Positions 47,058 to 57,742 of a stretch of 64,000 bases of DNA are shown one piece after another. The translations under genes were made by a program, and so were the position numbers. The notes beneath the pieces were generated by a model. That model did no database searches. It was given only the letters and a program-made list of their open reading frames with translations, and was not told the origin of the DNA. The DNA comes from Trichosphaerium sp. ATCC 40318. Taxonomy: Eukaryota; Discosea; Flabellinia; Trichosidae. Location of the stretch: contig JALMLS010000156.1 of assembly GCA_038496445.1 (NCBI GenBank), forward strand, positions 1 through 64,000. Direction: 5' to 3'. Numbering within the stretch: position 1 is the first letter of the stretch; every line of letters starts with the position of its first letter.

Positions 47058-47381
47058 TGTTTAATAGTTGAAAGGTACTGACAACTTCTGCTAGCAGTTG
47101 AACTCATCATTTCATTGAATAGCTCTTTCAAGTAATCAGCGCTAAGTACTCCTCTGTTACTAATCTGTTGCTTGACTTTAGAGATGGTAAACTAACGAAT
47201 TCGTAACACCGTGAAACAGAAAACAGGACGCTCATTTTTAAGTCAATCGTAGGTTGAAAAGAACGGATTTCAAAGAAATATAGCATGGCGCATAATTTAG
47301 CAAAATGTAGTGCAACCCTAGGAAAAACAATCACGTTTATTGGTGGCACATAAAATGCTAAGACTTTTTACTCAACAATGA
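47058..47381. other. Intergenic region
   Basis: Spacer between two minus-strand genes; open frames here show no support. Confidence 0.4.
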
Positions 47382-48360
47382 CTAGTTGCTGGTGGAGTTA
47401 GCATCAATTTTCTTGAGTATCCTGGCTGTTAGCAAAATAAAGGTTTCGTTAACTATGACAATAAGTTAGCCATTTTACTTATTGGACATGTGCATTACCA
47501 CTAATTGCATCTTTTGATGATATTTCAATAAACTCCATCTCATGTTCAACAGCGAATGCCTGATGTAATTAACCAAAAATAAATGGTACTCTGACTGTTG
47601 TTATTACCTGTGCAATATCAGTATCAACAGCACGTTCTTCAATGAGATCACTTTTTGTTCCAACAAGTATTATTTGGATATCTGGTGCATATCGTTCAAC
47701 ATCTAGTGCCCACTTTTTGGTATTTTGAAATGTCTCTAGGTTTGTAGTATCATACATTATCAAAACACCATGAGCACCTCGAAAGTAGCTGCCATATTTT
47801 TTGTATCTGTCATCACCTATTAAAATGGAAAACATTTAATGTAATAAACCTCCATCAAAACTCACAACACGCATCCCATATTAGCAGCTTGATTGTTTCA
47901 TCATACACCTCTATGGTTTTGACTTTCTATTTTTGGTTAAACACGTGACTAATAAAAAACGAGCCAGTATAAAGTGACATACAAATTCAACACTACTTGT
48001 GGAAGTGAATGGTTCAGTATAAGTGCCGTCTGTAAATCTTAGTATAGCACTGGTTTTTCCAACACCAATGTCTCCAAAGGTAAGTATTTTGAATAAACGA
48101 CCACTAAAACACGTGGTCAAGAAAAAATGTTGATCCAAGAGTATTGTACTAGTCTGGTTTGGGCCTGTCTGTAGCCTTCAAGGCTAATATGAATGTATCA
48201 GTCACTAGGCGATTAAAGTGTTTTTGAACAAAAAACGGCTTTTTAGAGTGGTTGTAAAGTTGTGGAACTCTTTTGTAGAGTTGAGAGCAAATTACGACGA
48301 GAAACAGTCTCCACCTTTTTTTCGTTTGTTGTAAGCGTCTTTACTGCTTTTACCACCCAT
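47382..48360 (-). CDS. Atypical Rab-like GTPase, putatively N-myristoylated
   Basis: Five or six exons. Exon 1 (48360-48295) starts MGGKSSKDAYNKRKKGG, an N-myristoylation consensus with a following basic patch, joined in phase 2 to RLFKILTFGDIGVGKTSA (intact P-loop). Then come VYDETIKLLIWDACC joined to DDRYKKYGSYFRGAHGVLIM, GTKSDL and EISSKD. The switch II motif WDTAGQERY is replaced by WDACCDDRY, losing the invariant glycine and catalytic glutamine. The protein ends LKKIDANSTSN, without any C-terminal cysteine. So both the lipid anchor and the catalysis differ from standard Rabs. The layout recalls plant ARA6 (N-myristoylated Rab5), but ARA6 keeps a normal switch II. The exon 1 join is inferred. 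Confidence 0.75.
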
Positions 48361-48700
48361 TGTAGTTAGTTAACCTCGAAATCTATGTTTAAATTTCAAA
48401 GAACCAAAACATTGCCTTAACAGTTAATAATAGTTCAATCACGCTGAACTCACATTTATTTCAGAATCTGACAAAGAACTACATGGAAACAACATAAAAC
48501 AAACATGATAAACATACTAGGAGAAGTGGATCAGAAGGAGCTATCATTGTGTACCACGTGACAGAGGAATACAAAAGAATTTTGAATGAAATACAGTGAA
48601 GGTATTGTTTTTTCGACAATCTAGGACGTTGCTTGAAGTTTGGAAAATACTGTTAACATTCCTGAAAGTATTTGTGATGTATTGACAACCCCACTTATAA
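48361..48700. other. Intergenic region
   Basis: Promoter region of the Rab-like gene and 3' flank of the profilin gene; CACGTG at 48555-48560. Nothing else supported. Confidence 0.4.
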
Positions 48701-49442
48701 TTAATAACCTATCTCTTCAAAGTAATATTGTACACCAGCTACAGCGCTGGCAGAGTAACTTGGTTGTCTAGTGTCATCATAGACTCCAAGAATATACACT
48801 GTATTTGATTTCAAGCAATGAAATCCATATATTCCACATATCCCACACATGCTTTCATCAGATTTTAGCACCATGTACCTTGTTCAATCATTAGTTGTAC
48901 ACAACAATTAAGTACAAGTATAAAATTATGCACAAGGCTATACAAAATTCCATCTAGCAGTTTTTCTTGTATTGTACATAGCCAATGGCACTGCTATTGG
49001 ATAATTTTGTATTGATAACGTTATGCAGCACCACTCAAGCGCTGTTTATAGCAACAAAATAAACACATATTTGTACTTTGTATTGCCCAACGTTATTGGT
49101 AGATGAGAACCAAATCCTTTTGCCAGAGAAGCAAGTTGTTGTTTGTTTACATTAAACAAGGTTGATTTGGCCAATATAGATCCATCTCTTGTGAAAATAG
49201 CACCGTATTTATTACTTGAACAACGAGTACCTGTGATCTTTCTTATCCAAGCTTTCCAACCTCCTATCCACCATAAATTAGGTTCAATGTCAAAAGTCTT
49301 TGCCAAAAAACTTTAAAGAGCTTGTTGGATACTACTTACGCATTCCCTCAACAAAGGAGCCCTGATATTCTTCATCTAGAACCTTTTTTGTTTCGTAGTA
49401 TCGCTGTTTGCAATTATCTTTGTAAATAGTTGTCATGGACAT
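48701..49442 (-). CDS. Profilin-like actin-binding protein
   Basis: Three exons in phase. The core reads GWKAWIRKITG, SSNKYGAIFTRDGSILAKST, QLASLAKGFG, then across an intron NTKYMVLKSDES and CGICGIYGFHCLKSNTVYIL. It finishes GVYDDTRQPSYSASAVAGVQ and EEIGY, which matches the profilin strand-helix order and the conserved end of the family. Profilin binds G-actin and poly-proline in the cytosol. Unlike canonical profilin, which begins directly with the tryptophan helix, this model has about 35 extra N-terminal residues (KQRYYETKKVLDEEYQG), so the first exon deserves checking. The second intron starts gtacaaatat. Confidence 0.8.
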
Positions 49443-49515
49443 CAAGTGGTTGTCAAAGTCTCTATAAGACAGATTTGTCCAAATCTTTAAGAGTTAGACG
49501 TTTAAACAGAATTAC

Positions 49516-49770
49516 ATGATGTTTCGCACTGTACTATCATTACCAAGCCTAGAAGCATCACAACACACTTTGGAAACCGAAATTAAATCAGTTGCTTCCA
49601 AACACTTCAAAATGAGTATTACGACCTCATCAGGTAGAGAAAATAACGTATTCATGGTGTACACTGACTATCATAAACCTACGACAGTGAAAATGCCACG
49701 GAGAAAAAGAAAAAAAAAAGAAGATTATCACAACTTTCAGTCAAACTTCGGTCAGTTAGTTTGTGGTTAG
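49516..49770 (+). CDS. Small hypothetical protein with basic patch
   Basis: Open frame of 84 codons with adjacent ATGs at 49516 and 49519. Residues 57-68 form a nuclear-localisation-like patch (KMPRRKRKKKED). The rest is mixed polar sequence (SLEASQHTLETEIKSVASKH). Divergent from profilin, with starts about 75 bases apart. No family recognised. Confidence 0.45.
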   Translation: MMFRTVLSLPSLEASQHTLETEIKSVASKHFKMSITTSSGRENNVFMVYTDYHKPTTVKMPRRKRKKKEDYHNFQSNFGQLVCG

Positions 49771-49949
49771 CCACGGTTCTGAAAAGTTGTTTTAGTGTAT
49801 TACATACAAACCCAAAGTCAGCAGATCTCTGACTTAACTAACGTATAACGGAATTTCATGATGAATGACATGTGACTATGAAGCTCGCTTATTACATTTT
49901 TTTACACAATCTTATACGTTAGCAGCTCGTTGGCACCATCTCACAGACC

Positions 49950-51330
49950 ATGGAGACAGTATTCAACCTTCCAGAAACCCTTCTGGCGGTTATGGAGCAA
50001 ACAAGTAGTTTTACAGCGATCATAGCATTCTCAAGCAGTCACAAGAGAGCACGTAATATAATATGTTCTCCAAAGGGAGCGAAACAATTGTTTAAAGCGA
50101 AATGGGCCAATCCTTTGTTTTACGGTCCATTGTGCGAATGGCCACCAAAACTTGGAGTTGATATATCCAACTTTGATGGATTACAATACCTCTGTTTTGC
50201 GCGTCATTTGGAGAAACAATTTCAAGTAAGTCATGTTTAACGCACGTGCGATATTTGCTAAACACATATCGTTAAGAGTGAATGCAAAGTAGAAAGACAG
50301 GATTTGGGAATAGTAGATCTAAAACAAGTCATCGATATCAAAACAGGAGAAGAGATCAAATCGCCACCACTTTCGATGGATTATCACTATCGCCAACAGC
50401 CAGCTTTTGATCCGTTTGCAATTCCTACAAGGGAACGCATATACTATTTGGCTGATATTGTCCTGAGTATAGAATCACGACGGTCGTACATAGGGTTTTG
50501 TAAGAAAACCAAAAAACAATTGTGGAGTTTTGAGGTAGTAAAGGATTTTGTGAGTTCACTGGACGTTCAAAATTATGCTAGAAATGCTATCATGATTTTA
50601 ACAGATGGAACAAGCTCTATAGATTTAAAAAAGAGAGTTATGCATGGTGTGGATTTAAAGGATGGTACGATATGTCGATAAAAAGTAAAAGTGTTTTCTT
50701 TCTTTTTTCCTTGTTACCTTTCGTGTCATTTACAGGGTTGTTCTTTTAGGTTCTATATTGTGGACCAAAGATGTTCTACACTTATTCCCTCCTGAACAAC
50801 CACTATCTTTCGTTATAGTAAGGGATAAGTTCGTTTATAGTAATAACAGAACAGGAAATGCAAGTGTAGTCATTGACATCCAAACTGGCAAAGACGTTTT
50901 TGTGCTGAATCACGAAGTGCTCCGTGCCTCTAATCAAGGTGATTATTTATTTATAACAAGCCACGAATTTGTACACAAGTATAAGGAAGACAACAATATA
51001 TTTACCCTAATGTGGAAGACAGCATTACTACCAGGCCTACATTACAATATAAAAATATATCATTTTTCGAATCAATACATTTTATTGCTGATGTCTACAA
51101 TATTGAATAACAGCGACTTTGGCCTTAAGTTAATCAACAAAGAAGGTAGTATCATATGGGAAACAGGTGTCAGAATAGGTACAAGAGAAATCGGCTTTTG
51201 TAACACTGCTACACAAATAAGAGGAAGGCAAGGAATTATTGTACAATCATTAGGACATTCTAGAGTAGTATGCGAACATTTCGGATGGGATGGGTCTAAG
51301 AAATGGAGAGCATTTTATAAAAGTGCCTAA
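49950..51330 (+). CDS. F-box-like protein with beta-propeller
   Basis: Three exons in phase; start METVFNLPETLLAVMEQTSS. The N-terminal about 60 residues fit an F-box-like helix bundle (LPETLLAVM, FTAIIAFSSSHKRARNI). The rest is a propeller of PQQ-like blades (QLWSFEVVKDFVSSLDVQNY, AIMILTDGTSSIDLKKRVMH, LKDGSILWTKDVLHLF, NEGSIIWETG-type strands, GIIVQSLGHSRVVCEHFGWD), each with a G-x-IxW turn. Such proteins usually serve as substrate receptors of SCF ubiquitin ligases; the F-box is only moderately clear. First of four related F-box/LRR-type loci up to 62.5 kb. Confidence 0.75.
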
Positions 51331-52071
51331 TCAAATCAACGATCCGTGAAATCAAGAGAATTCATCCTTTTGTGTACCTGTAGCTTTTGACGGTTAACGG
51401 CTAAATAAGGACAGTTTATTGTAAGGGTATTAATAAATGAATCTCTGTGGAATTGTAAAATTGTTGCTGTGTTACGATTCTTTACATTATTATCAGTACA
51501 TAAAAGTGGAAGCGTAAAAGCTACATAATCAGTACTTCTTACTAAACAATAGAAAGAAGTGTCAGCGCATAAGGAAGTGCAAAATACTTAAACAGTCAAC
51601 ATCAATTTTTCATCATTTTTCCGTACTAAAAACTTGTCAACACGTGCAAACAATAGAATGTCCAGCTGTAAACGTAGTACATCAGGCTTAAAGCCCTCAC
51701 GGATGGCATTAATGCCCGATAACTGTATTTTACCTGAAATCTCACTCAGACAAATGCAACAAATGCCTGAGCATAACCAAACGCGAAATAAACCACTTAT
51801 GAATAAATCCAAAGAAATCACTCCTACTTACAATTACAGTTCAACAAACAAGTACGTTTCCTCTTCTGAACATCTTCAACGCGCTCCTTATGTATATAAA
51901 TGAGCTTAGCGTAATTTTAAAGTGTATAACTGACTAACTGTGGTCATATAAGTGTAAATCCTCTTGAACACGCTCCTGTTGACTTTGCTAAGCAACAATC
52001 AAAGTACAGAATGAATCCAAGGTCAGAATTGTGATTTCTCTGACGCCCTTTGTAGTTTCAGTCCTATCCTA
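51331..52071. other. Intergenic region with one candidate exon
   Basis: Apart from the minus-strand candidate at 51588-51733, no gene is supported. A plus-strand frame at 51634-51903 has no start context and opposes the better minus-strand frame. Confidence 0.4.
51588..51733 (-). CDS. Candidate last exon of an unrecognised gene
   Basis: On the minus strand, after a 3' splice-site-like atttcag, an open frame reads GKIQLSGINAIREGFKPDVL then DILLFARVDKFLVRKNDEKL and stops. It has the composition of a folded helical protein and no ATG of its own, so upstream exons between about 51760 and 52050 would be needed. None was identified. Confidence 0.35.
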
Positions 52072-52286
52072 ATGGCAGATGATGAACAGATCACTAGAGA
52101 ACTCAATAGTTTATATAGTCTTGTTGAAGCAGGCTTCATAACATCAAGCGAGTACAATACACGCAGAAAATGCTTGTTGTTAACACAAAAGTTGACATCT
52201 GAGCGTTTGTACATGGTAAGCAGGCTTTGTTTATTGACATTAATATTGTGCCAAAGGTGTTCCAACCGAGATGGGAATGGATGTAA
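52072..52286 (+). CDS. Small SHOCT-like protein
   Basis: Two exons: 52072-52214 and 52257-52286, joined in phase. The product is about 57 residues (MADDEQITRELNSLYSLVEA, GFITSSEYNTRRKCLLLTQK, ending VFQPRWEWM). The helix-turn pattern with GFITSSEYNTRR resembles the SHOCT-type short C-terminal domain (L-x-L-x-x-G-x-I-T-x-x-E-F-x-x-K). Usually found at the end of larger proteins; here it stands nearly alone. Function unknown. Confidence 0.55.
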
Positions 52287-52569
52287 AATTACGTAAGCAC
52301 GTGGTCGTACACAACGAAAAATAAATAGGAATGCCTTCAATTTCTCTAGTATTTGCTCGAAGCACTCGTGTCTATGATTTTGGAAATCACGTGATTAGTA
52401 CACTAAAAAGAAACAGAGTAAAATACTTGTGAGTTTGTGTGCTAGCAGAGCTATCAGAAACTGACGCTTTGGTGGGAACAATGTTCAGTTTTTTTATTCA
52501 CTTCAAAAAAAATCGCAGCTTGGTGGTAAAACCATTTCAAAAAAACTGATTTATTATTATTCTTCACTA
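52287..52569. other. Intergenic region
   Basis: Promoter region of the carboxypeptidase gene, with CACGTG at 52298 and in the full form aatcacgtgatt at 52388-52393. Confidence 0.4.
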
Positions 52570-54932
52570 TGAAGGTGCAGTGTCTTCTTGTGGTCGTTTT
52601 ATTTTTGGCGTGCTCTTTGGCGTTATCAAGGAATGTACTTAAAATGTCGCCTACACGTGATATAGGACTATATGATAGCCTAAAGACTGATGGATATGAT
52701 GGTAAGCGTCCATAACAACGAAATAATTACGAGCTCTAACAATGTAGCTTTATCTCGCTTGGGCCAACCGAACGACGTCTACGTCATCGCTACCGACGAA
52801 GAACTCGACTCAATTATGAAGTGAGTACACTTTTTCTGTTTTTTGGTATCTTTTTGTCTAAATCACATGTTACGCATCTTTCCACGTGATACAAAAACCC
52901 CAAGCAACCACTCAGAAAGTTGAAGATACTTTTCGAAAAAAAAAGAAATACTTTCTACCACTTTTTCTTTTTTGTTTTTACTCGGCTTTTAGGAAGCACT
53001 GGGACGTGCCAAGTAGCTTGATTCAAAGCACTTCAAAGAACTTTAGTCTACCAGAAGCTGATGATATTGGACTACCAATGGCTGTTCCTTCAGGTAAGCG
53101 CTGAGTGATCCAAGTAATGTGATTTGTGGATAGGTTACAGAGATTTGGCAGAAATAAATACCCTTTTGGAAAAGTACCACAACGTTCGTGTTCTTTTTTC
53201 ATGCATCTCCTTTTCTTTTGTTTTATTCGGAAACTAGGATTATCCTTCAATCACGAAGTTAGTTGATATTGCCGCTGAGTATGGTGCAGGCCCAACCTAT
53301 GAAGGTAAAACTATTTTAAAATGTGATTCTGAGAAAGTATTACATCCATCTTTCTACTCATGTTGACTTGTTTTAGGTCGTGCTATTATGGGATTGATGA
53401 TATCTGATAACCCGAACGTCATAGAACCAGAACCAACCTACATCATACTAAGCACTGAACACTCAAGGTTGATATTTGTGAGTTGTTGATTATTGAGTTT
53501 TTGTTTAGAGAGATCTGCACTCCTGAAGTTGCGTTGGATACAATCGAAAGAGTATGCCTTAATCTAATTGTGTTACTTTCTAATTAAGCTTTTATAGCTT
53601 CTAAATGGATACTCTACTGACTCTTCGATTAAAACATTGGTCGATGAGACGCAGATATGGGTTTTACCAATAGTAAACCCAGATGGGTAAATATTTCGAT
53701 TGTATTGATCTTTTGATCTTCTGATGATTTACCTTAGATACTCTTATGTTTTCACTACTTACAATTTATGGCGTAAGAACAGGCGTCCTATTGGCTCTTC
53801 ATTTGGTGTAAGATATACTTTATAATCTAAAAATAATAGTAACCATTTACAGGTGGATCTAAATAGAAATGCTAAAATGGGATGGTCAGCATCTTGCAGT
53901 GGTTCTTCGAATCCAAGCTCTGACACTTACAAAGGTACGTATATTACGTTTATTCTTTTGTAACTGTTCGATAGGACCTGAGCCAATGTCAGAACAAGAA
54001 ACTAAAGCCATATTTGGTCTTGCAGATGAATACGGTACAAGAACATTTCTTTCTTTTTTTTTCTTCTGATGTGCATTTAAGGTATTGCTAAATACCTTGA
54101 GTTTCATCAATATGGTCAAGAGCAATTGTTTGCATATAGCTGTTCCCCTATGGCTACAAACTGGCGTAATTACCTAACAGCAGATGCAAACGCTCTCGCG
54201 TACGTCAAAGAAAGCCCTCTGAGGAACAATCAAATACTGAAATGTTGTATGTTAGACAAGCTGCTACGCCTGCGTACAGACTTCGTTCTCCTTCGGCTGA
54301 TGGAGAGATATTCCAACAGTTTCTTCAAGATTACACGAGCTATGCTTCACTTACAGAGCTTGGTAAGTCCTAAAACCTCCCCAATGTTTTAAGTTCTTAT
54401 TCTAATTGTTTTTAGCAACGTCTGGTTTTCAACCTTCTTACTCTGCTTGCCAAAGTATGTCTTGAATATTCTCTTTTCTTTTATTGTAGAGCTGAAGTGG
54501 GGTTACTTTCTTACCGAATTATAGATGTTGTTGGTGGAGTAAGAGGCATGATAGATTTGTATTTTAAAACACCAGAATCTGTTTCTGGATTTGTTACAAA
54601 CAGTGCTGGTTCACCAATAGTTGCTGATATTGATATCGATAAGATTAATTTCCAATCTGGTGAAGTACGTAAAAGCCATGCTAGATTTGGTCGCTATGAT
54701 TTATTCTTGGCCGCTGGTACGCGCAAACAGAAAAAAAAAACCCATCAGATGTTTTTTCTCATTTTTTTCTGTTCGTTTTCTCTTTGTTTGTTTATGTGTT
54801 TGTTCATTGAGTATTTTATTAGATACATACAGACTATCATTCAGTGCACCTGGATATAACCCTGTATTTCAAACTGTGGTTGTCACAGAAGGTCAAACTG
54901 TACAACTGAATGTTATCTTGTCGTCTGTGTAA
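52570..54932 (+). CDS. Secreted M14 metallocarboxypeptidase with regulatory domain
   Basis: About thirteen short exons. Signal peptide MKVQCLLVVVLFLACSLALS, a pro-region (LGQPNDVYVIATDEELDSIM), then the M14 fold: ILSTEHSREICTPE with the HxxE zinc ligands, WVLPIVNPDGYSYVFTTYNL, VDLNRNAKMGWS with the substrate-binding Asn-Arg, and EFHQYGQEQLFAYS with the third zinc ligand. The C-terminus is a carboxypeptidase regulatory-like beta domain (GFVTNSAGSPIVADIDIDK, LSFSAPGYNPVFQTVVVTEG). The segment that should carry the catalytic glutamate (exon starting about 54491) can be read in two frames: one gives TEVGLLSYRIIDVVGG and continues, the other WGYFLTEL and stops. Likely a digestive or lysosomal enzyme. 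Confidence 0.85.
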
Positions 54933-55140
54933 TAAAGCTCACAAAGCATCCTTAATCACTTCATAATGCTGTATGTATGCTTGTATGTTTAGCTTGGCTT
55001 TATTGAAGCAACAGTCAATCATAAACAACAAAGCCAGAATGTCTATTGTCACTCACGGGTTTATTAATACCTCCCATTTTGTTAGAGAATTGTGGCACAA
55101 GTCCACGTTTTTCTTTGACCTAAGTACACGTTTGTACGAA
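54933..55140. other. Short intergenic region
   Basis: Spacer between two plus-strand genes; nothing supported. Confidence 0.4.
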
Positions 55141-56102
55141 ATGGAAGATAAGAACGCCACCATACAGGTATCTTCATAATTCGCAAGCGAACACCTTTTA
55201 CAGAGTCTAACTACGCAAAAGAGCTGCCACCTGAGGTGTGGGATGCGATACTGTCTTATTTAAAGAATATTGGTGATTTTAGAGCGTTTGCGTGTTCATC
55301 ACTACAATTTAACGCTTTGGTGGACGCCTCAGCCTTCAAACCATCTGCCTACGCTAACCTCATAATACACAACTCGATTAAACATGACCACGTGAAAAAA
55401 CTTGAACAATACATACATCTCTACGACCCACATTTGGATGGCTTTGAAAGAGATGGTGGAAAATCTTATGGTTGGAAACTTATTTTCAGATCAGGCTATA
55501 AAGATATTGAGCTTGTAATTAAACATAATGATACACTCAGAGATGTCCGTGAACAAATGTGTCTTAAAGTTGGTAAAGAAGAGGTGGTACTTGTATGGGC
55601 TGGTAGAAAGATTGAATCAGGGGCAAGGTGGCATTCTGGCCCTGTAACAGAAGATTCTACAATGGGTGAGTTGAATCCTGGTGTTAGAGAAGGATTTCCG
55701 CCAATATATTATTTTGCAAAGCAAGGAGCACAGCTTCTATCCAAAGACAAGAAAGAAAACCAAGGCAAGTTTTTTTTTTCTTTGTTTTTTTTTTGGCTCT
55801 TGCGACACCCTTGATGTCCAACAAATAGTATCATCAAGGGATAGTAGTTGAGGCAATATATTATAATGTACACTAACACCTTTACAGTTTTTAAACGTTG
55901 GTCAAAACAACCTGGCAGACAAGAAAAATATAGGGTGTTTTCTGCATATCAATACTTGTTAATGAGGGCTGTAGATTGTAAAAGTCCCAATGCTGCCAGG
56001 CTATTGCTTAACAGTAATAATTTAACAGACAAGGAAAGAGAGGAAATGAGAACTTGGTTGGAACATGAGAAGAATACTTTTTCTTGTAACTTGGTACTCT
56101 AG
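55141..56102 (+). CDS. F-box protein with ubiquitin-like domain
   Basis: Three exons; start MEDKNATIQ. F-box: KELPPEVWDAILSYLKNIGD then FRAFACSSLQFNALVDASAF, typical of SCF adaptors. Around residues 90-185 lies a ubiquitin-like fold: DIELVIKHNDTLRDVREQMC, KEEVVLVWAGRKIES (compare the RLIFAGKQLEDG strand-turn of ubiquitin) and TMGELNPGVREGFPPIYYFA. The C-terminus has an ankyrin-like helical hairpin (YLLMRAVDCKSPNAARLLLN). The last intron (after about 55764) uses donor G|gcaagt and acceptor catcaag, a GC-AG intron; with GT-only rules the frame would stop soon after FFFSLFFFWLL. The fusion of F-box and ubiquitin-like modules is unusual. Confidence 0.75.
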
Positions 56103-56806
56103 CAAGTAATTACTGATTATGTAGTATCGTTGCAACTCTTTGTTAAGGAGAGAAATTTTCTAATGTTATTACAGCTATCTTATTTGTTATGGAGTAGAGT
56201 ATTTCTTTGGAGTATGTAATGATTATTGCTATCGTTAGTGTAGGTGGTGTTCCAGTTATTTTGTGCTTGTTCGTTTTCTTCCAGCAACGCAGTTTCTATT
56301 GCCTTTGTACCGTGTTATTCCAGGTCTCTGACGTTTAATTTGGCTTGTAGTGTTTACATGTAATTGGACCTTTTTTATTCCCTTTCGGCTCTTTGATGTC
56401 TTCTTTGGTTTTCTTTGGCGTTTACACCTGGTAAAATACTTTGGTCAAGCATCGAATGACATTGAAATTTGTAGTCTCGCTTAAGGTACAATGTGCATGT
56501 GATATGTACACATTGCTGATGGCTTGTACTGTATGCTAAGTTTTGAAGGAGCGATGAAAGAATACGAAAGGCGTTAGACAATTTAGTAGCACGTGTTTTG
56601 TGACTCCTGTTGACCTAAAAAAAATAGCTATTGAGTCACATCGTTAGAAACGCTGAATACAATGGCAGTGAGGCGTAAAGTACATGTAAGCTTGCTGGAG
56701 ATTTTGTTTTACATTAAATAAATTTAACGCCATTTTAGAGGACAGATAACCAAATACAGGATCGAAATAGCTTACTTGAGCTTCCCCGGAACTACAACTG
56801 GAAATT
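56103..56806. other. Intergenic region
   Basis: No gene supported. CACGTG at 56590-56595. Minus-strand open frames at 56375-56581 and 56644-56919 lack support; the second opposes the next gene. Confidence 0.4.
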
Positions 56807-57742
56807 ATGGAATCAGATAGCGAAGCGTACATAAAGTGGCCGTTATTATCAAAGCAAGCATCGGTATGCTCAAGGTTTGATAGTGATCTTAAAAAACAAG
56901 GTAAATGGTTGAAATACAATGATAGTAAAATAGTGACTCAACGATCTTATTCTCATGGACTCAGAGAAGGTATCACTAAAACTTGGCGAACAAGCGGTAT
57001 GCCAATAAGAGAGTATAATTACGCGAATAATAAGCTGGATGGAGAGTACAAGAGATGGTCAAAAAAAGGGGTCTTGAATGAACATTTGTTTTACAAGAAT
57101 GGAAAGAAACATGGAGAAAGTAAGATGTTCGATGATTATGGTAATGTCCTTGAGCATTGTTTTTATAATGAGGATGAACTACACGGAGAATATAAACAGT
57201 GGCATGGTAACGGCCAATTAAAACATCATTGCCATTATGATAACGGCGAGTACAATGGTGAAAGAAAACTATGGTTTAGGAATAGTCAACTGAAGAGTCA
57301 ATGTACTTACATAGACGGAAAGATCCATGGAGTAAAAAAAGAGTGGCATTATAATGGCCAATTACTATCCCAATATATATATATGAATGGCTTGGTAGAA
57401 GGAGAGAAAAAGGAGTTCCATAAAACTGGAAAATTGAAATCCAAAGTTTTGTTCAGAAATGGTTTAAAAGAAGGTGAAGAGAACACTTGGCATGAGAATG
57501 GTCAGCTAGCGAGTCAGTGTTTTTATTCAAAAGGTAATAAAATAAAAGGTGAGACAGGATGGCATACTAATGGCACAAAGATGTATTACTGCGGTTATGT
57601 CAATAACAAGAAGGAAGGAGAAGAAAAATGTTGGTATTCAAATGGCAAATTACAAAGTCGATGTTTTTATATTAACAACAAGCAACAAGGAGATAGAACA
57701 GTTTGGTTTTCTAATGGACAGATATCAAGTCGCAGGGTATAG
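56807..57742 (+). CDS. MORN-2-type repeat protein
   Basis: Intronless, 311 residues. After a short N-terminus it consists of about ten repeats of roughly 23 residues of the form GEYKxWxxNGQLxxxxxYxNG (for example HGEYKQWHGNGQLKHHCHY, EGEENTWHENGQLASQCFY, EGEEKCWYSNGKLQSRCFY). This is the MORN variant repeat also seen in bacterial YwqK-family proteins and in some giant-virus proteins. It forms an elongated beta meander, presumably for binding. The lack of introns in an intron-rich neighbourhood, and the family's bacterial/viral spread, make transfer possible, but the base composition is not obviously different. Confidence 0.85.
   Translation: MESDSEAYIKWPLLSKQASVCSRFDSDLKKQGKWLKYNDSKIVTQRSYSHGLREGITKTWRTSGMPIREYNYANNKLDGEYKRWSKKGVLNEHLFYKNGKKHGESKMFDDYGNVLEHCFYNEDELHGEYKQWHGNGQLKHHCHYDNGEYNGERKLWFRNSQLKSQCTYIDGKIHGVKKEWHYNGQLLSQYIYMNGLVEGEKKEFHKTGKLKSKVLFRNGLKEGEENTWHENGQLASQCFYSKGNKIKGETGWHTNGTKMYYCGYVNNKKEGEEKCWYSNGKLQSRCFYINNKQQGDRTVWFSNGQISSRRV

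Noticed and set aside
51634-51903. Plus-strand 89-codon open frame
   Set aside because: Polar, low-complexity, opposed by a more protein-like minus-strand frame with a 3' splice-site-like start.
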